From Arthrobacter sp. ERGS1:01 (GTDB taxonomy: Bacteria > Actinomycetota > Actinomycetes > Actinomycetales > Micrococcaceae): 64,000 bases of DNA. Below are positions 18,061-27,666 of this stretch, piece by piece (the first letter of the stretch is position 1; the number at the start of each line of letters is the position of its first letter). The position numbers and the translations under genes were made by a program. The stretch spans positions 1,736,001-1,800,000 of the forward strand of contig NZ_CP012479.1 of NCBI RefSeq assembly GCF_001281315.1, given 5' to 3'. Below the pieces are notes generated by a model. It was not told where the DNA came from. It was given only the letters and a program-made list of their open reading frames with translations, and did no database searches.

Positions 18061-18148
18061 TCTCTGCCATCCACTGCCAACGGTTTGCACCCGCGGCGCC
18101 CACAGTATAAGTTTTCACGCACGAACCCGCCCGATAGGACACCCACGC

Positions 18149-19216
18149 ATGAGCCAGACCATCAACACCACGCCGCAAGAAGGATCCACGGAACCGCACG
18201 GTGCCTCGTCCCGGCGCGGGCCGTTCCGCGCCGGCGAGCGTGTGCAGCTGACGGATGAGCGCGGCCGGATGAACACCATCACCCTGACCCCCGGCACCGC
18301 CTACCACACGCACAAGGGCTTCCTCAATCACGATTCCCTGATCGGCCAGTCCGAGGGCTGCATGGTCGAAAGCAACGTGGGCCAGCAGTACCAGGCCCTG
18401 CGCCCGCTGCTCTCCGACTTCGTGCTGTCCATGCCGCGCGGTGCCGCCGTCGTCTACCCCAAGGACGCCGGCCAGATCATCACGATGGGCGACATCTACC
18501 CGGGCGCACGGGTCGTCGAAGCCGGCGTGGGCTCCGGCGCCCTGTCCATCTCGCTGCTGCGCGCCGTTGGCGACAACGGCTACCTGCACTCCTTTGAACG
18601 TCGCGAGGAGTTCGCCGACATCGCCCGCGGCAACGTCGAAACCATTTTTGGCGGCCCGCACCCGGCCTGGAAGATCTCCCTGGGCGATTTCCAGGACCAG
18701 GTGGTGGCCCAGGAGGCCCCCGGCAGCGTTGACCGCGTGGTCCTGGACATGCTGGCCCCCTGGGAATGCCTCGACGCCGTTGCCACGGTGCTGGCCCCCG
18801 GCGGCGTCTGGATCAACTACGTGGCCACCGTCACCCAGCTCTCCCGCACCGCCGAGGCCATCCGCGCCGACGGCCGCTTCACCGAACCCGACGCCTGGGA
18901 ATCCATGGTGCGCGGCTGGCACCTGGAGGGCCTGGCCGTGCGCCCGGACCACCGCATGGTGGCCCACACCGGCTTCCTCATGGTGACCCGCCGGCTCGCC
19001 GACGGCGTGACCGGGCTGAACCTGAAGAAGAAGGCCAAGGCCGAGTTCAGCGACGAGGACCTCAGCGCCTGGACCCCGGAAGCCGTGGGGGAGCGTGCCG
19101 TCTCCGACCGGAAGCTGCGCCGGGCCGCCCGCGACGCCGCCTCCACCGTGCAGACCAAGCGCACCAAGAGCAAAAACATTGCCTCCGACGACGCGGACGG
19201 CGACACCGACCAGTAA
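18149..19216 (+). CDS. trmI: tRNA (adenine-58-N1)-methyltransferase
   Basis: A protein of 355 residues with the TrmI tetramer fold. An N-terminal beta domain (GPFRAGERVQLTDERGR, AYHTHKGFLNHDSLIG) precedes a Rossmann SAM domain with VVEAGVGSGALSISLLRA and VVLDMLAPWECLDAV. It methylates A58 in the T loop of tRNAs. The mycobacterial ortholog stands at the same place before the proteasome genes. The basic tail after residue 315 (KRTKSKNIASDD) is probably disordered. Start at 18149 by homology; the frame upstream is open over the protease gene. Confidence 0.93.
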   Translation: MSQTINTTPQEGSTEPHGASSRRGPFRAGERVQLTDERGRMNTITLTPGTAYHTHKGFLNHDSLIGQSEGCMVESNVGQQYQALRPLLSDFVLSMPRGAAVVYPKDAGQIITMGDIYPGARVVEAGVGSGALSISLLRAVGDNGYLHSFERREEFADIARGNVETIFGGPHPAWKISLGDFQDQVVAQEAPGSVDRVVLDMLAPWECLDAVATVLAPGGVWINYVATVTQLSRTAEAIRADGRFTEPDAWESMVRGWHLEGLAVRPDHRMVAHTGFLMVTRRLADGVTGLNLKKKAKAEFSDEDLSAWTPEAVGERAVSDRKLRRAARDAASTVQTKRTKSKNIASDDADGDTDQ

Positions 19217-19253
19217 GGTCATTGTAAGAACCGTGCCACACGGCAGTAAGTGA

Positions 19254-19285
19254 CGATGGTGCGACCCTCGCGGGCCGCACCATCG
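19254..19285 (+). terminator. Hairpin between trmI and arc
   Basis: CGATGGTGCG (19254-19263) pairs perfectly with CGCACCATCG (19276-19285) around a 12-base loop, 30 bases before the arc start. There is no T run. It may be a terminator or processing site that separates trmI from the proteasome operon. Confidence 0.5.
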
Positions 19286-19314
19286 CCGGTTCCTTGCGGA
19301 AGGACAAGAGCACC

Positions 19315-21126
19315 ATGAGCGACGCCACCAGCAACCTCCCCGGCCAGCTGCCCGGGGAGGGCCCCGGACCGGGCAACGTCCCGGAACCGCCAACGTTTTC
19401 GGCCTCCTACGCTGCCGGCCCCGGCCAGCAGGCAGTACTGGAACGCCAGCTCAACGTGCTCCGCGACAAGGCGCGCAACCTTGACCGGCAGCTTTCCTCC
19501 GCCACGCAGAACAACACCAAGCTCGTCACCATGCTGCAGGGCGCCAAGGCCGAAATCCTCAAGCTGCGCTCCGCCCTGGAAAATGACGGCCAGCCGCCCT
19601 ACGGCTTTGGCACCGTCATGGCGCTGAACCCGCGCACCGCCGGGCACGCGGCAGCCTCGGGCTCCGGCGTCGCGGTCACGGAGGAGAGCGTCGACATCTA
19701 CGCCTCCGGCCGGAAGATGCGGGTGGGCCTGAGCCCCCTCGTGCCGATGCACCAGCTGCGCGTGGGCCAGGAGGTCCTGCTCAACGAGGCGTTCACGATC
19801 ATCGCCGGCCTGGGTTTCGAGCGCGTCGGCGAGCTCGTCACCGTCAAGGAACTGCTCGGCACCGACCGCGCCCTGGTCACCGGCCGGGCGGACGAGGAAC
19901 GCGTCGTGCGGCTTTCCGGCGCCCTCCAGGAGGGCGGGCTGCGTGTCGGCGACGCCCTGACCGTGGACGGCAAGACCGCCTACGCATTGGAGAAGATTCC
20001 GCGCTCCGAGGTGGAAAACCTGATCCTGGAGGAAGTGCCGGACATCTCCTACTCCGACATCGGCGGGCTGACAAGCCAGATCGAACAAATCCGCGACGCC
20101 GTGGAACTGCCGTTCCTGCACCCGGACCTGTACCGGGAGCACGGCCTGAAGGCGCCCAAGGGCATCCTGCTGTACGGCCCTCCCGGCTGCGGCAAGACCC
20201 TCATCGCCAAGGCGGTGGCCAACTCGCTGGCCAAGCGCGCCGCCGAACGCTCCGGCGTCAAGGACCAAAAGAGCTACTTCCTGAACATCAAGGGCCCGGA
20301 GCTCCTCGACAAGTACGTCGGGGAAACCGAACGCCAGATCCGGCTCATTTTCGCCCGGGCGCGGGAAAAAGCGGCGGACGGCAGCGCCGTCGTCGTCTTC
20401 TTCGATGAGATGGACTCACTGTTCCGCACCCGCGGCACGGGCATTTCCTCCGACGTGGAGACGACGATCGTGCCGCAGCTGCTCAGCGAGATCGACGGCG
20501 TCGAACGGCTCGACAACGTGATCGTCATTGGCGCCTCCAACCGGGAGGACATGATCGACCCCGCCATCCTGCGCCCCGGCCGGCTGGATGTGAAAGTCAA
20601 GATCGAACGCCCCGACGCGGAGGCCTCCGCCGACATCTTCGCCAAGTACGTCACCACCGAACTGCCGTTCCACCACTTCGACGTCGAGGCCAACAACGGC
20701 AGCCTGCAGGAAACCGTCGACGCCATGATCCACCGCACCGTGGAGGCCATGTACGCCACGGACAAGTCCAACGAGTACCTGGAGGTCACCTACGCCAACG
20801 GCGACACCGAGATGCTGTACTTCAAGGACTTCAACTCCGGCGCCGTGATCCAGAACGTGGTGGACCGGGCCAAGAAGTACGCCATCAAGGACCTGCTGAT
20901 GAGCGGGGAAAAAGGGATCCGGATCGAGCACATGCTCCGCGCCGTCGTGGACGAATTCCGCGAACACGAGGACATGCCCAACACGACCAACCCCGACGAC
21001 TGGGCACGGATCTCCGGCAAGAAGGGTGAACGCATCACGTACATCCGCACGATCGTCCAGAGCAAGGAGGGCCAGGTTCCCGGCAAGACCCTGGAAACGC
21101 TGACCAACACGGGACAATACCTGTGA
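19315..21126 (+). CDS. arc: Proteasome-activating AAA ATPase (ARC/Mpa)
   Basis: A protein of 603 residues forming the hexameric unfoldase that recognises pupylated proteins and feeds them into the 20S core. A coiled coil lies near residues 40-90 ([21 protein letters not shown]), the Pup-binding element. Two OB domains follow, then the AAA module with Walker A GPPGCGKT (about 288-295), Walker B VVFFDEMD (about 359-366) and a C-terminal GQYL whose penultimate Tyr docks into the alpha ring. GGAAGGA precedes the ATG. It overlaps dop as GTGA. Confidence 0.97.
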   Translation: MSDATSNLPGQLPGEGPGPGNVPEPPTFSASYAAGPGQQAVLERQLNVLRDKARNLDRQLSSATQNNTKLVTMLQGAKAEILKLRSALENDGQPPYGFGTVMALNPRTAGHAAASGSGVAVTEESVDIYASGRKMRVGLSPLVPMHQLRVGQEVLLNEAFTIIAGLGFERVGELVTVKELLGTDRALVTGRADEERVVRLSGALQEGGLRVGDALTVDGKTAYALEKIPRSEVENLILEEVPDISYSDIGGLTSQIEQIRDAVELPFLHPDLYREHGLKAPKGILLYGPPGCGKTLIAKAVANSLAKRAAERSGVKDQKSYFLNIKGPELLDKYVGETERQIRLIFARAREKAADGSAVVVFFDEMDSLFRTRGTGISSDVETTIVPQLLSEIDGVERLDNVIVIGASNREDMIDPAILRPGRLDVKVKIERPDAEASADIFAKYVTTELPFHHFDVEANNGSLQETVDAMIHRTVEAMYATDKSNEYLEVTYANGDTEMLYFKDFNSGAVIQNVVDRAKKYAIKDLLMSGEKGIRIEHMLRAVVDEFREHEDMPNTTNPDDWARISGKKGERITYIRTIVQSKEGQVPGKTLETLTNTGQYL

Positions 21127-22718
21127 GCGTTGTGCGGGTCATGGGCGCCGAAACCGAATACGGCATCCACACCCCCGGCGTGAACACGTTCAACGCCACC
21201 TGGCTCTCCACCCAGGTGGTGCACGCGTATTCGCTGGAAACCGGACACCGTGCGGCCGCCGGCGGGGAGACCCGCTGGGACTACACGGACGAGGACCCGC
21301 TGGCCGACGCCCGCGGCTGGGTGACGCCCCGCAACGAGGCCCACCCGTCGCAGCTCACCGACGTCGAACCGGAGCTCACGGCGGCCCAAATCGCCCTTGA
21401 GGGCGGGGAAACCCCTGAAGAGACCGGGCCGCTGATGATGAACATGGTGCTGGGCAACGGGGCGCGGCTCTACGTGGACCACGCCCACCCCGAATATTCC
21501 TCCCCGGAGGTGACCAACCCGCTCGACGCCGTGCGCTGGGATGCCGCCGGCGACCTCGTGGCCCTGGCGGCCGTCCGCCGGATCGCGGCCACGCCGGGGC
21601 TGCCCGGCATCAACCTGTACAAGAACAACACCGACAACAAGGCCGTCTCCTACGGCAGCCACGAAAACTACCTGATGCCCCGCAACGTGCCGTTCAACAG
21701 CATCGTGGCCGGGCTGACGGCGTTCTTCGTGACCCGCCAGCTCATCTGCGGGGCCGGCCGGGTGGGCCGCGGCCAGGACGGCTCCGGCACCGGTTTCCAG
21801 ATCAGCCAGCGCGCCGACTTCTTCGAGGCCGAGGTGGGCCTGGAAACCACCATCCGCCGCCCCATCATCAACACCCGCGACGAACCGCACGCCGTGTCGG
21901 AAAAGTACCGGCGCCTGCACGTCATCATCGGCGACGCCAACCTCAGCCAGGTCTCCAACTACCTCAAGTTCGGCACCACGGCCCTGGTACTGGACATGAT
22001 TGAGCACGGCACGGCCCCGCAGCTGCGCTTCGCAGACCCCGTGGCCACGCTGAAATCGGTCAGCCACGACTGGCAGCTGCACAAAACCCACTTGCTGGCC
22101 GACGGCACCAGCATCAGCGCCCTTGACGTCCAGCGGCGCTACCTGGATGCCGCCAAGGCGCATGCCGCCGCCAACGGTTCCGCCGACCCCCTGACCGGGG
22201 ACGGGCAGACGGCCGCCGTCCTGGCCCGCTGGGAATCCGTGCTCACGGCCCTGGGCAGCGACCCCATGAGCCTGGCCACGCAGGTGGAATGGGTGGCGAA
22301 GCTGAGCCTGCTCCAGCAATACCGCACCCGCGACGCCATGAAGTGGTCCGATCCCCGGCTTGCGCTGATCGACCTGCAATGGTCCGACATCCGCCCCGAA
22401 AAGGGCCTCTACTACAAGCTCCTGCAGCGCGGCCGCATGGAACGGCTCGTCAGCGACGAGTCCATCGCGCATGCGGCCGTCCAGCCCCCGGCGGATACGC
22501 GTGCCTACTTCCGCGGCAAATGCATCCAGCGGTTCGGCGCCAACGTGGTCGGCGCCAGCTGGGACTCGGTCATCTTTGAACTGCCCAACCAGCGCCGGCT
22601 CCAACGCGTCCCCACGAAGGAACCGCTGCGCGGCACGAAGGCGCTCACGGGCGAGCTTTTTGACTCCAGCCCCGACGCCGGCACCTTCCTGGGCCGGCTC
22701 CTCGCGGGCGCACACTAG
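21123..22718 (+). CDS. dop: Pup deamidase/depupylase
   Basis: A protein of 531 residues of the glutamine-synthetase-like Pup ligase family. It converts the C-terminal Gln of Pup to Glu and removes Pup from substrates. [13 protein letters not shown] is the ATP/Mg start motif. The segment near residues 40-100 ([14 protein letters not shown] ... EETGPLMMN) is the Dop-loop absent from Paf[19 protein letters not shown] and INTRDEPHA are shared catalytic blocks. GTG start overlapping the arc stop by 4 bases. Pup here ends in GGQ, so this deamidase step is needed. Confidence 0.97.
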   Translation: MSVVRVMGAETEYGIHTPGVNTFNATWLSTQVVHAYSLETGHRAAAGGETRWDYTDEDPLADARGWVTPRNEAHPSQLTDVEPELTAAQIALEGGETPEETGPLMMNMVLGNGARLYVDHAHPEYSSPEVTNPLDAVRWDAAGDLVALAAVRRIAATPGLPGINLYKNNTDNKAVSYGSHENYLMPRNVPFNSIVAGLTAFFVTRQLICGAGRVGRGQDGSGTGFQISQRADFFEAEVGLETTIRRPIINTRDEPHAVSEKYRRLHVIIGDANLSQVSNYLKFGTTALVLDMIEHGTAPQLRFADPVATLKSVSHDWQLHKTHLLADGTSISALDVQRRYLDAAKAHAAANGSADPLTGDGQTAAVLARWESVLTALGSDPMSLATQVEWVAKLSLLQQYRTRDAMKWSDPRLALIDLQWSDIRPEKGLYYKLLQRGRMERLVSDESIAHAAVQPPADTRAYFRGKCIQRFGANVVGASWDSVIFELPNQRRLQRVPTKEPLRGTKALTGELFDSSPDAGTFLGRLLAGAH

Positions 22719-22753
22719 GCGTTCGCGCACCGTCCCGGACGAGCCCCAACACG

Positions 22754-22773
22754 TTGCCCCGCACAAGGGGCAA
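22754..22773 (+). promoter_or_regulatory. Hairpin in the dop-pup gap, possible attenuator or processing site
   Basis: TTGCCCC (22754-22760), loop GCACAA, GGGGCAA (22767-22773), with outer CACG/CGTG pairing. It lies 79 bases before the pup start in a 133-base gap that also holds a CAGGAT -10-like box near 22792. It could protect a separate, more abundant pup transcript; this is inference. Confidence 0.45.
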
Positions 22774-22851
22774 AGCGTGCGCGGCCGTGGCAGGATGGAC
22801 TTGACGAAGCAACCCGATCCGCGGCGACGCGGAGCGTCGAAAGGAAGCATC

Positions 22852-23058
22852 ATGGCATCGCAGGAACAAAAGAACGTCTCCTCCCGCACCGAGGAGGAAG
22901 TGGTGGATGAGGCCCCGACGCCCACACCTGCCCCCGATTCCGGCTCGGCGCAGGCCGCAACGTCCGGTGTCGATGACCTGCTGGATGAGATTGACGGCGT
23001 GCTGGAATCCAACGCCGAGGAGTTCGTGCGCGGATTCGTCCAAAAGGGCGGACAGTAA
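22852..23058 (+). CDS. pup: Prokaryotic ubiquitin-like protein Pup
   Basis: A protein of 68 residues, the protein tag of the actinobacterial proteasome. It is mostly disordered, with the conserved C-terminal helix DDLLDEIDGVLESNAEEF and the end GFVQKGGQ. The final Gln must be deamidated by Dop before PafA can attach it to lysines. The region DLLDEIDGVLESN binds the Arc coiled coil. AAAGGAAG lies before the ATG at 22852; upstream in-frame codons belong to no gene. It stands between dop and prcB as in mycobacteria. Confidence 0.98.
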   Translation: MASQEQKNVSSRTEEEVVDEAPTPTPAPDSGSAQAATSGVDDLLDEIDGVLESNAEEFVRGFVQKGGQ

Positions 23059-23064
23059 CCCGCC

Positions 23065-23886
23065 ATGGACGCCGCGCAGAGGGATGCCCTGCCGTCGGGC
23101 GTAGTCGCGGGAGCGACGTCGTCGTTCCTTGACTTCGTGACCCACAGCAACCCGGCGCTGTTGCCTTTTGGCCGCTCCCTGCCCGCGGGGGAGCTGCCTC
23201 CCACCCCGCACGGGACCACCATCGTGGCGCTCTGTTACGAGGGCGGGGTGTTGATGGCGGGGGACAGGCGCGCCACCATGGGCTCCATGATTGCCAACCG
23301 GCACATTGAAAAGGTGTTCCCGGCCGATCGGTACTCGGTGCTCGGCATTGCCGGGACGGCGGGGATTGCCGTGGACATCGTGCGGCTCTTCCAGGTGGAA
23401 CTGGAGCATTACGAGAAAATTGAGGGCACGCTGCTCAGCCTCGAGGGCAAGGCCAACCGGCTCGGCGCCATGATTCGGGCCAACCTGCCCATGGCGCTGC
23501 AGGGCCTGTCCGTGGTGCCGCTGTTTGCGGGCGTGGAGGCCGGCACTTCCGCCGGCCGGCTGTTTTCCTACGACGTCACCGGCGGGCGGTATGAGGAACT
23601 CGAACATCACAGCGTCGGTTCCGGCTCGGTGTTCGCCCGCGGCGCACTGAAGAAGTTGTGGCGTCCGGGCCTGGCGGAGGACGACGCCGTGACGGTCGCC
23701 GTAGAGGCCCTCGTGGACGCGTCCGACGACGATTCCGCCACGGGCGGCCCCGACCTGGTCCGGAAGGTCTGGCCGGTTGTCTACGTGGTCAACGACGACG
23801 GCGCCCACCGGGTTTCCGCCGACAGGCTCGCCGCGACCGTGGCCGACATCGTGGCCCGCCGCACCATCGAAGGAAGGGAGGCCTAG
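23065..23886 (+). CDS. prcB: 20S proteasome beta subunit
   Basis: A protein of 273 residues, the catalytic subunit. A 50-residue propeptide ends in HG, and cleavage before Thr51 frees the nucleophile (TTIVAL). Counting from it, Asp17 (AGDRRAT) and Lys33 (RHIEK) of the catalytic site are present. The body ends in [16 protein letters not shown]. The ATG at 23065 comes 6 bases after the pup stop, so the genes are probably translated together. It assembles with PrcA as a four-ring barrel in the cytosol. Confidence 0.97.
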   Translation: MDAAQRDALPSGVVAGATSSFLDFVTHSNPALLPFGRSLPAGELPPTPHGTTIVALCYEGGVLMAGDRRATMGSMIANRHIEKVFPADRYSVLGIAGTAGIAVDIVRLFQVELEHYEKIEGTLLSLEGKANRLGAMIRANLPMALQGLSVVPLFAGVEAGTSAGRLFSYDVTGGRYEELEHHSVGSGSVFARGALKKLWRPGLAEDDAVTVAVEALVDASDDDSATGGPDLVRKVWPVVYVVNDDGAHRVSADRLAATVADIVARRTIEGREA

Positions 23887-23887
23887 C

Positions 23888-24625
23888 ATGGCGCAACAGT
23901 TCTATGTCTCGCCCGAACAAATAATGAAGGACCGCGCCGACTTTGCCCGCAAGGGCATTGCGCGCGGCCGATCGGTGGTGGTGATCAGCTTCCTGGGCGG
24001 CATCGCCCTCGTGGCCGAAAACCCCTCACCGACCCTGCACAAGATCGGTGAGATCTACGACCGCATCGGGTTCGCGGCGGTCGGCAAGTACAACGAATTC
24101 GAGAGCCTCCGCCAGGCCGGCGTGCGGTACGCGGACGTCAGGGGATACTCCTACGACCGTGCCGACGTCAGCGCCCGCGGGCTGGCCAGCGTCTACGCCC
24201 AAAGCCTCGGCACCGTTTTCACGGCGGAGCAGAAACCGTTCGAGGTGGAGCTGGCCGTCGCCGAGGTTGGCGCCAGCCAGAACGCCGACCACATCTTCCG
24301 GCTGACCTTTGACGGCTCCATCGCCGACGAGTCCGGCTACCTGGCCATGGGCGGCCGGGCCGAACTGGTCCAGCAAAAACTTGCCGACTCCTGGGCTCCC
24401 GGCGCGGATCTTGCGCAAACGCTCGCCTGGGCGGTGGCGGCCCTGCAGGCGCCCCGGCTGGAGGCCGCGAACGGCAGCGGCCAGGCGGAGCTCCTGGGCG
24501 CCGGCAGCCTCGAGGTGGCCATACTGGAACGCGACGCCCATGAAGTGCGAGGCACCCACCGGGCCTTCAGACGGCTCGACACGGCCGCGGTGGAACAAAT
24601 TTTGACGACGAACGGACGGGGATAG
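23888..24625 (+). CDS. prcA: 20S proteasome alpha subunit
   Basis: A protein of 245 residues forming the gating outer rings. The N-terminal helix motif [20 protein letters not shown] and [25 protein letters not shown], read in short blocks, are typical of alpha subunits. GRSVVVISF lacks the N-terminal Thr nucleophile. It starts 1 base after the prcB stop with GGGAGG upstream, giving equal dosage with prcB. The C terminus ([11 protein letters not shown]) is short. Its pockets receive the Tyr-containing tail of Arc. Confidence 0.97.
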   Translation: MAQQFYVSPEQIMKDRADFARKGIARGRSVVVISFLGGIALVAENPSPTLHKIGEIYDRIGFAAVGKYNEFESLRQAGVRYADVRGYSYDRADVSARGLASVYAQSLGTVFTAEQKPFEVELAVAEVGASQNADHIFRLTFDGSIADESGYLAMGGRAELVQQKLADSWAPGADLAQTLAWAVAALQAPRLEAANGSGQAELLGAGSLEVAILERDAHEVRGTHRAFRRLDTAAVEQILTTNGRG

Positions 24626-24627
24626 GC

Positions 24628-26001
24628 GTGGACCGGCGCATATTTGGCATAGAGACCGAGTTTGGCATTGCGTATTCCGCGCCGGGATCACGCCCGCTCT
24701 CACCCGAGGAGGTGGCCCGCTACCTGTTCCGCAAGGTGGTCAGCTGGGGCAGGTCCTCCAACGTGTTCCTGCCCAACGGCTCCCGGCTCTACCTCGATGT
24801 GGGCTCCCACCCCGAGTACGCCACGGCCGAGTGCGACAGCCTCGACCAGTTGATTGCCCACGACCGGGCGGGCGAGCTCATCCTCAACGACCTGGTGACC
24901 GAGGCGCAAAGCCGCCTGGCCCTGGAGGGCTACGCCGGGAAGATCTTCCTCTTCAAGAACAACGTCGACTCAGCCGGCAACTCCTACGGCAGCCACGAAA
25001 ACTACCTGATCACCCGCCGCGGTGAGTTCAACCGGGTCGCAGACATCCTGATCCCGTTCCTGGTGACCCGGCAGCTGATTGCCGGAGCCGGCAAGGTGCT
25101 CCCGGCCCAGCAGGGCGGCCACTACGCGTTTTCCCAGCGGGCCGACCACATCTGGGAGGGCGTCTCCTCCGCCACGACCCGCTCCCGGCCCATCATCAAC
25201 ACCCGGGACGAGCCGCACGCCGACGCCGAACTGTACCGGCGCCTGCACGTGATCGTCGGCGACTCCAACATGTCCGAGACCACCACGCTGGTCAAGGTGG
25301 GCACCGTGGACTTGATCCTCCGCATGATCGAGGCCGGCGTCATCATGACGGACATGCGCATGGAGAACCCCATCCGCAGCATCCGCGAGGTTTCGCACGA
25401 CCTGACCGGCAAGCACGCCGTAAAGATGGCCGACGGCCGCACCATGAACGCGATCGAGATCCAGCGCCACTACCTGGAGAAGGTGACCGGCTTTGTCCGC
25501 TCGCACGGCGCCCACAACGACCATGTGCCGCGCATCCTTGACCTGTGGGAGCGCACGCTGGACGCGATCGAGACACAGAACTACTCCGGCATCGACACCG
25601 AAGTCGACTGGGCCATCAAGCTGAAGCTGTTGGACGCCTACTCGGCCCGGCACGACGTCGACATGGGCTCGGCCAACATTGCCCAACTCGACCTGCGCTA
25701 CCACGACATTTCCCCCGAACGGGGCCTGTTCAACCTCCTCGAACGCAGGGGAGCGGCGGCAAAGGTCACGACTGATGCGGAGATCCTCAGCGCCATGGAC
25801 GTGGCACCGGCCACCACGCGGGCGCACCTGCGCGGGCGATTTGTCCAGGCGGCACGGGATTCCGGGCGCGACTACACGGTGGATTGGGTGCACCTGAAGC
25901 TCAATGACCGCTCGCACCAAACCATTCTGTGCAAGGACCCGTTCCTCAATGCCGATCCCCGGGTGGACGAACTGATCGCCTCGCTCAAGCCCGGATACTG
26001 A
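24628..26001 (+). CDS. pafA: Pup-protein ligase
   Basis: A protein of 457 residues, a glutamine-synthetase relative that phosphorylates the C-terminal Glu of Pup and joins it to substrate lysines. Key blocks are [11 protein letters not shown] at the start, [33 protein letters not shown] and [19 protein letters not shown]. It lacks the Dop-loop, which separates it from Dop. The GTG at 24628 starts 2 bases after the prcA stop. It is the last gene of the compact arc-to-pafA run. Confidence 0.97.
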   Translation: MDRRIFGIETEFGIAYSAPGSRPLSPEEVARYLFRKVVSWGRSSNVFLPNGSRLYLDVGSHPEYATAECDSLDQLIAHDRAGELILNDLVTEAQSRLALEGYAGKIFLFKNNVDSAGNSYGSHENYLITRRGEFNRVADILIPFLVTRQLIAGAGKVLPAQQGGHYAFSQRADHIWEGVSSATTRSRPIINTRDEPHADAELYRRLHVIVGDSNMSETTTLVKVGTVDLILRMIEAGVIMTDMRMENPIRSIREVSHDLTGKHAVKMADGRTMNAIEIQRHYLEKVTGFVRSHGAHNDHVPRILDLWERTLDAIETQNYSGIDTEVDWAIKLKLLDAYSARHDVDMGSANIAQLDLRYHDISPERGLFNLLERRGAAAKVTTDAEILSAMDVAPATTRAHLRGRFVQAARDSGRDYTVDWVHLKLNDRSHQTILCKDPFLNADPRVDELIASLKPGY

Positions 26002-26086
26002 GGCATAACTCGCGTCATTAAGGAACGCGGCAGGTGGCGGACAGCGTATATCCAGCTTCAGCCGATAAGCTGAATGTGGTCCAAAA

Positions 26087-26101
26087 GTCACAACATGTGA
26101 C
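26087..26101. promoter_or_regulatory. Palindrome upstream of the FKBP lipoprotein gene
   Basis: GTCACA-ACA-TGTGAC is a perfect 15-base inverted repeat (6-bp arms) 46 bases before the start of the FKBP lipoprotein gene. A second inverted repeat, CAGCTT/AAGCTG, lies at 26053-26072. The half-site TGTGAC recalls CRP/FNR-type sites but in the opposite arrangement. A regulator binding here is inference. Confidence 0.45.
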
Positions 26102-26146
26102 GGGATCAAACATTGTCTCACCCACCTGCCACAAGAAAGTGTCTCC

Positions 26147-27124
26147 GTGCGCCGACTTATTGCCCTGCTCCTTCCCCTGCTGCTCCTTGTGAGCGCGTGT
26201 TCCGGGGGAGCGTCCACCCAATCCGGGTCCACGTCCACCGCCAAGCCCGCGGCAAGCGTCCCAGCCTCGAACGCGGAGGCGCTGGCGTCCGTCAAGGTCG
26301 CCGACCAGGGCAAGGGCAAGGCGCCGAAGGTCACCTTCGACCAGCCGTTGAAGATCTCGGCCGAGTCCATGCGCCTGGTAACCCCGGGGACCGGAGCACA
26401 GATCAAGGACGGCCAGGTGGTCGAATTCAGCGAAATCGCCCTGGACACCACCAATGGCAAGACCCTCGGTGAGAACTTCACCAAGGGCCCGGGCGGCAGC
26501 ATCACCCTCAGCGACACGTTCAAGACCCAGTTCCCGCTGGTCTACAACACGTTCCTGAGCGCCAAGCTCGGCGCCTACATCGCCTACGCCACGCCCGCCG
26601 TGCCGGCCGTTCCCGCATCCGGTACCACGCCGTCGCAGGCGGCAACCCCCGCCAGCGTGAGCGTCTTCCAGGTCACCAGCGCCAAGGATCCCGCCAAGCT
26701 CATGAGCGCCGCGGACGTCGCCGCCCTGGCCAAGGCCGGCGGCCTGCCCACGGCCAAGTTCGACGCCAAGGGCATCCCCAGCATCTCCATCCCGAAGAAG
26801 GACGCCCCGGCCGATCTGGCCGTGCAGGTCCTGACCGAAGGCAAGGGAGCCGTCCTGACGGCCAGCGATTCCATCTCCGCCCTGTACACCGGCTGGACCT
26901 GGAGCGACAGCAAGGAGTTCGACTCCAGCTTCACCAAGAACGCACCGGTCACCTTCAGCCTTTCCGGTGTCATCCCGGGCTGGACCATGGGCCTGACCGG
27001 GCAGAAGGTCGGCTCCACGGTCCTGCTGACCATCCCGGCCTCCCTCGCCTACGGTGAAACGCCCGACGCCGGCAAGCCTGCGGGCCCGCTCGTGTTTGTG
27101 GTTAAGATTGTTGAGAAGAAGTAA
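26147..27124 (+). CDS. FKBP-type peptidyl-prolyl isomerase lipoprotein
   Basis: A protein of 325 residues. The signal peptide ends in the lipobox LVSAC with Cys18, so it should be anchored outside the membrane. A degenerate FKBP-like half (GTGAQIKDGQVVEFSEIALD) comes first. A canonical FKBP domain follows (ISALYTGWTW, IPGWTMGLTGQKVGS, LTIPASLAYGE, LVFVVKIVEKK). It should catalyse proline isomerisation in secreted proteins. The GTG at 26147 is chosen because the signal peptide begins there. It is followed by a cytosolic FKBP gene 25 bases on. Confidence 0.9.
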   Translation: MRRLIALLLPLLLLVSACSGGASTQSGSTSTAKPAASVPASNAEALASVKVADQGKGKAPKVTFDQPLKISAESMRLVTPGTGAQIKDGQVVEFSEIALDTTNGKTLGENFTKGPGGSITLSDTFKTQFPLVYNTFLSAKLGAYIAYATPAVPAVPASGTTPSQAATPASVSVFQVTSAKDPAKLMSAADVAALAKAGGLPTAKFDAKGIPSISIPKKDAPADLAVQVLTEGKGAVLTASDSISALYTGWTWSDSKEFDSSFTKNAPVTFSLSGVIPGWTMGLTGQKVGSTVLLTIPASLAYGETPDAGKPAGPLVFVVKIVEKK

Positions 27125-27149
27125 CCAACCCCCAACCTCAAGGAGCACC

Positions 27150-27545
27150 ATGTCTTTTGGTACCCGCGATTATGACCGCAGCAAGCCCGAGATCGAATTC
27201 CCGAACCACCCCGTCCCGACCGAACTGGTCATTGAGGACATCATCGAGGGCACGGGCACCGAAGTTGTTCCCGGCAGCACCGTTTCCACCCACTACGTGG
27301 GCGTTGCCTTCTCCACCGGCGAGGAATTCGACTCCTCCTGGGGCCGCGGCAAGCCGCTGGACTTCCGGGCCGGCATCGGCCAGGTCATCCAGGGCTGGGA
27401 CAAGGGCCTGATCGGCATGAAGGTCGGCGGCCGCCGCCGCCTGGAAATCCCCTCCGAACTGGCCTACGGCTCGCGCGGCGCCGGCGGAGCGATCGGCCCC
27501 AACGAAGCCCTGATCTTCGTGGTCGACCTGGTGGCCGTCCGCTAG
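27150..27545 (+). CDS. Cytosolic FKBP-type peptidyl-prolyl isomerase
   Basis: A single-domain FKBP of 131 residues. GSTVSTHYVGVAFSTGEEFD, FRAGIGQVIQGWDKGLIGMK, RRRLEIPSELAYG and GPNEALIFVVDLV are the standard blocks, and the aromatic pocket residues are kept. There is no signal peptide. AAGGAG lies before the ATG at 27150. It forms a pair with the lipoprotein FKBP upstream and is closed by a strong terminator. FKBP genes next to pafA are common in Micrococcales. Confidence 0.95.
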   Translation: MSFGTRDYDRSKPEIEFPNHPVPTELVIEDIIEGTGTEVVPGSTVSTHYVGVAFSTGEEFDSSWGRGKPLDFRAGIGQVIQGWDKGLIGMKVGGRRRLEIPSELAYGSRGAGGAIGPNEALIFVVDLVAVR

Positions 27546-27562
27546 GACTGCCCACCGGCACC

Positions 27563-27606
27563 AACGCCTCCGGCCCCAAGCACCGCTTGGGGCCGGAGGC
27601 GTTTAA
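27563..27606 (+). terminator. Strong rho-independent-like terminator after the FKBP gene
   Basis: Arms 27563-27580 and 27586-27603 form a perfect 18-bp stem (AACGCCTCCGGCCCCAAG) with loop CACCG, followed by TAACAAA with a short T run inside the stem end (GTTT). It separates the proteasome/FKBP unit from pafBC. Confidence 0.88.
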
Positions 27607-27666
27607 CAAACCGGACACGTGCCATCAGAGGACTTCCCGGCCACCGGCGCCTAGTAGTCTTACGTG

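Noticed and set aside
26029..26130. GGCAGGTGG/CCACCTGCC as a functional long hairpin
   Set aside because: The loop would be over 80 bases and the arms only 9; chance is likely in high-GC DNA, so it is mentioned only as context.
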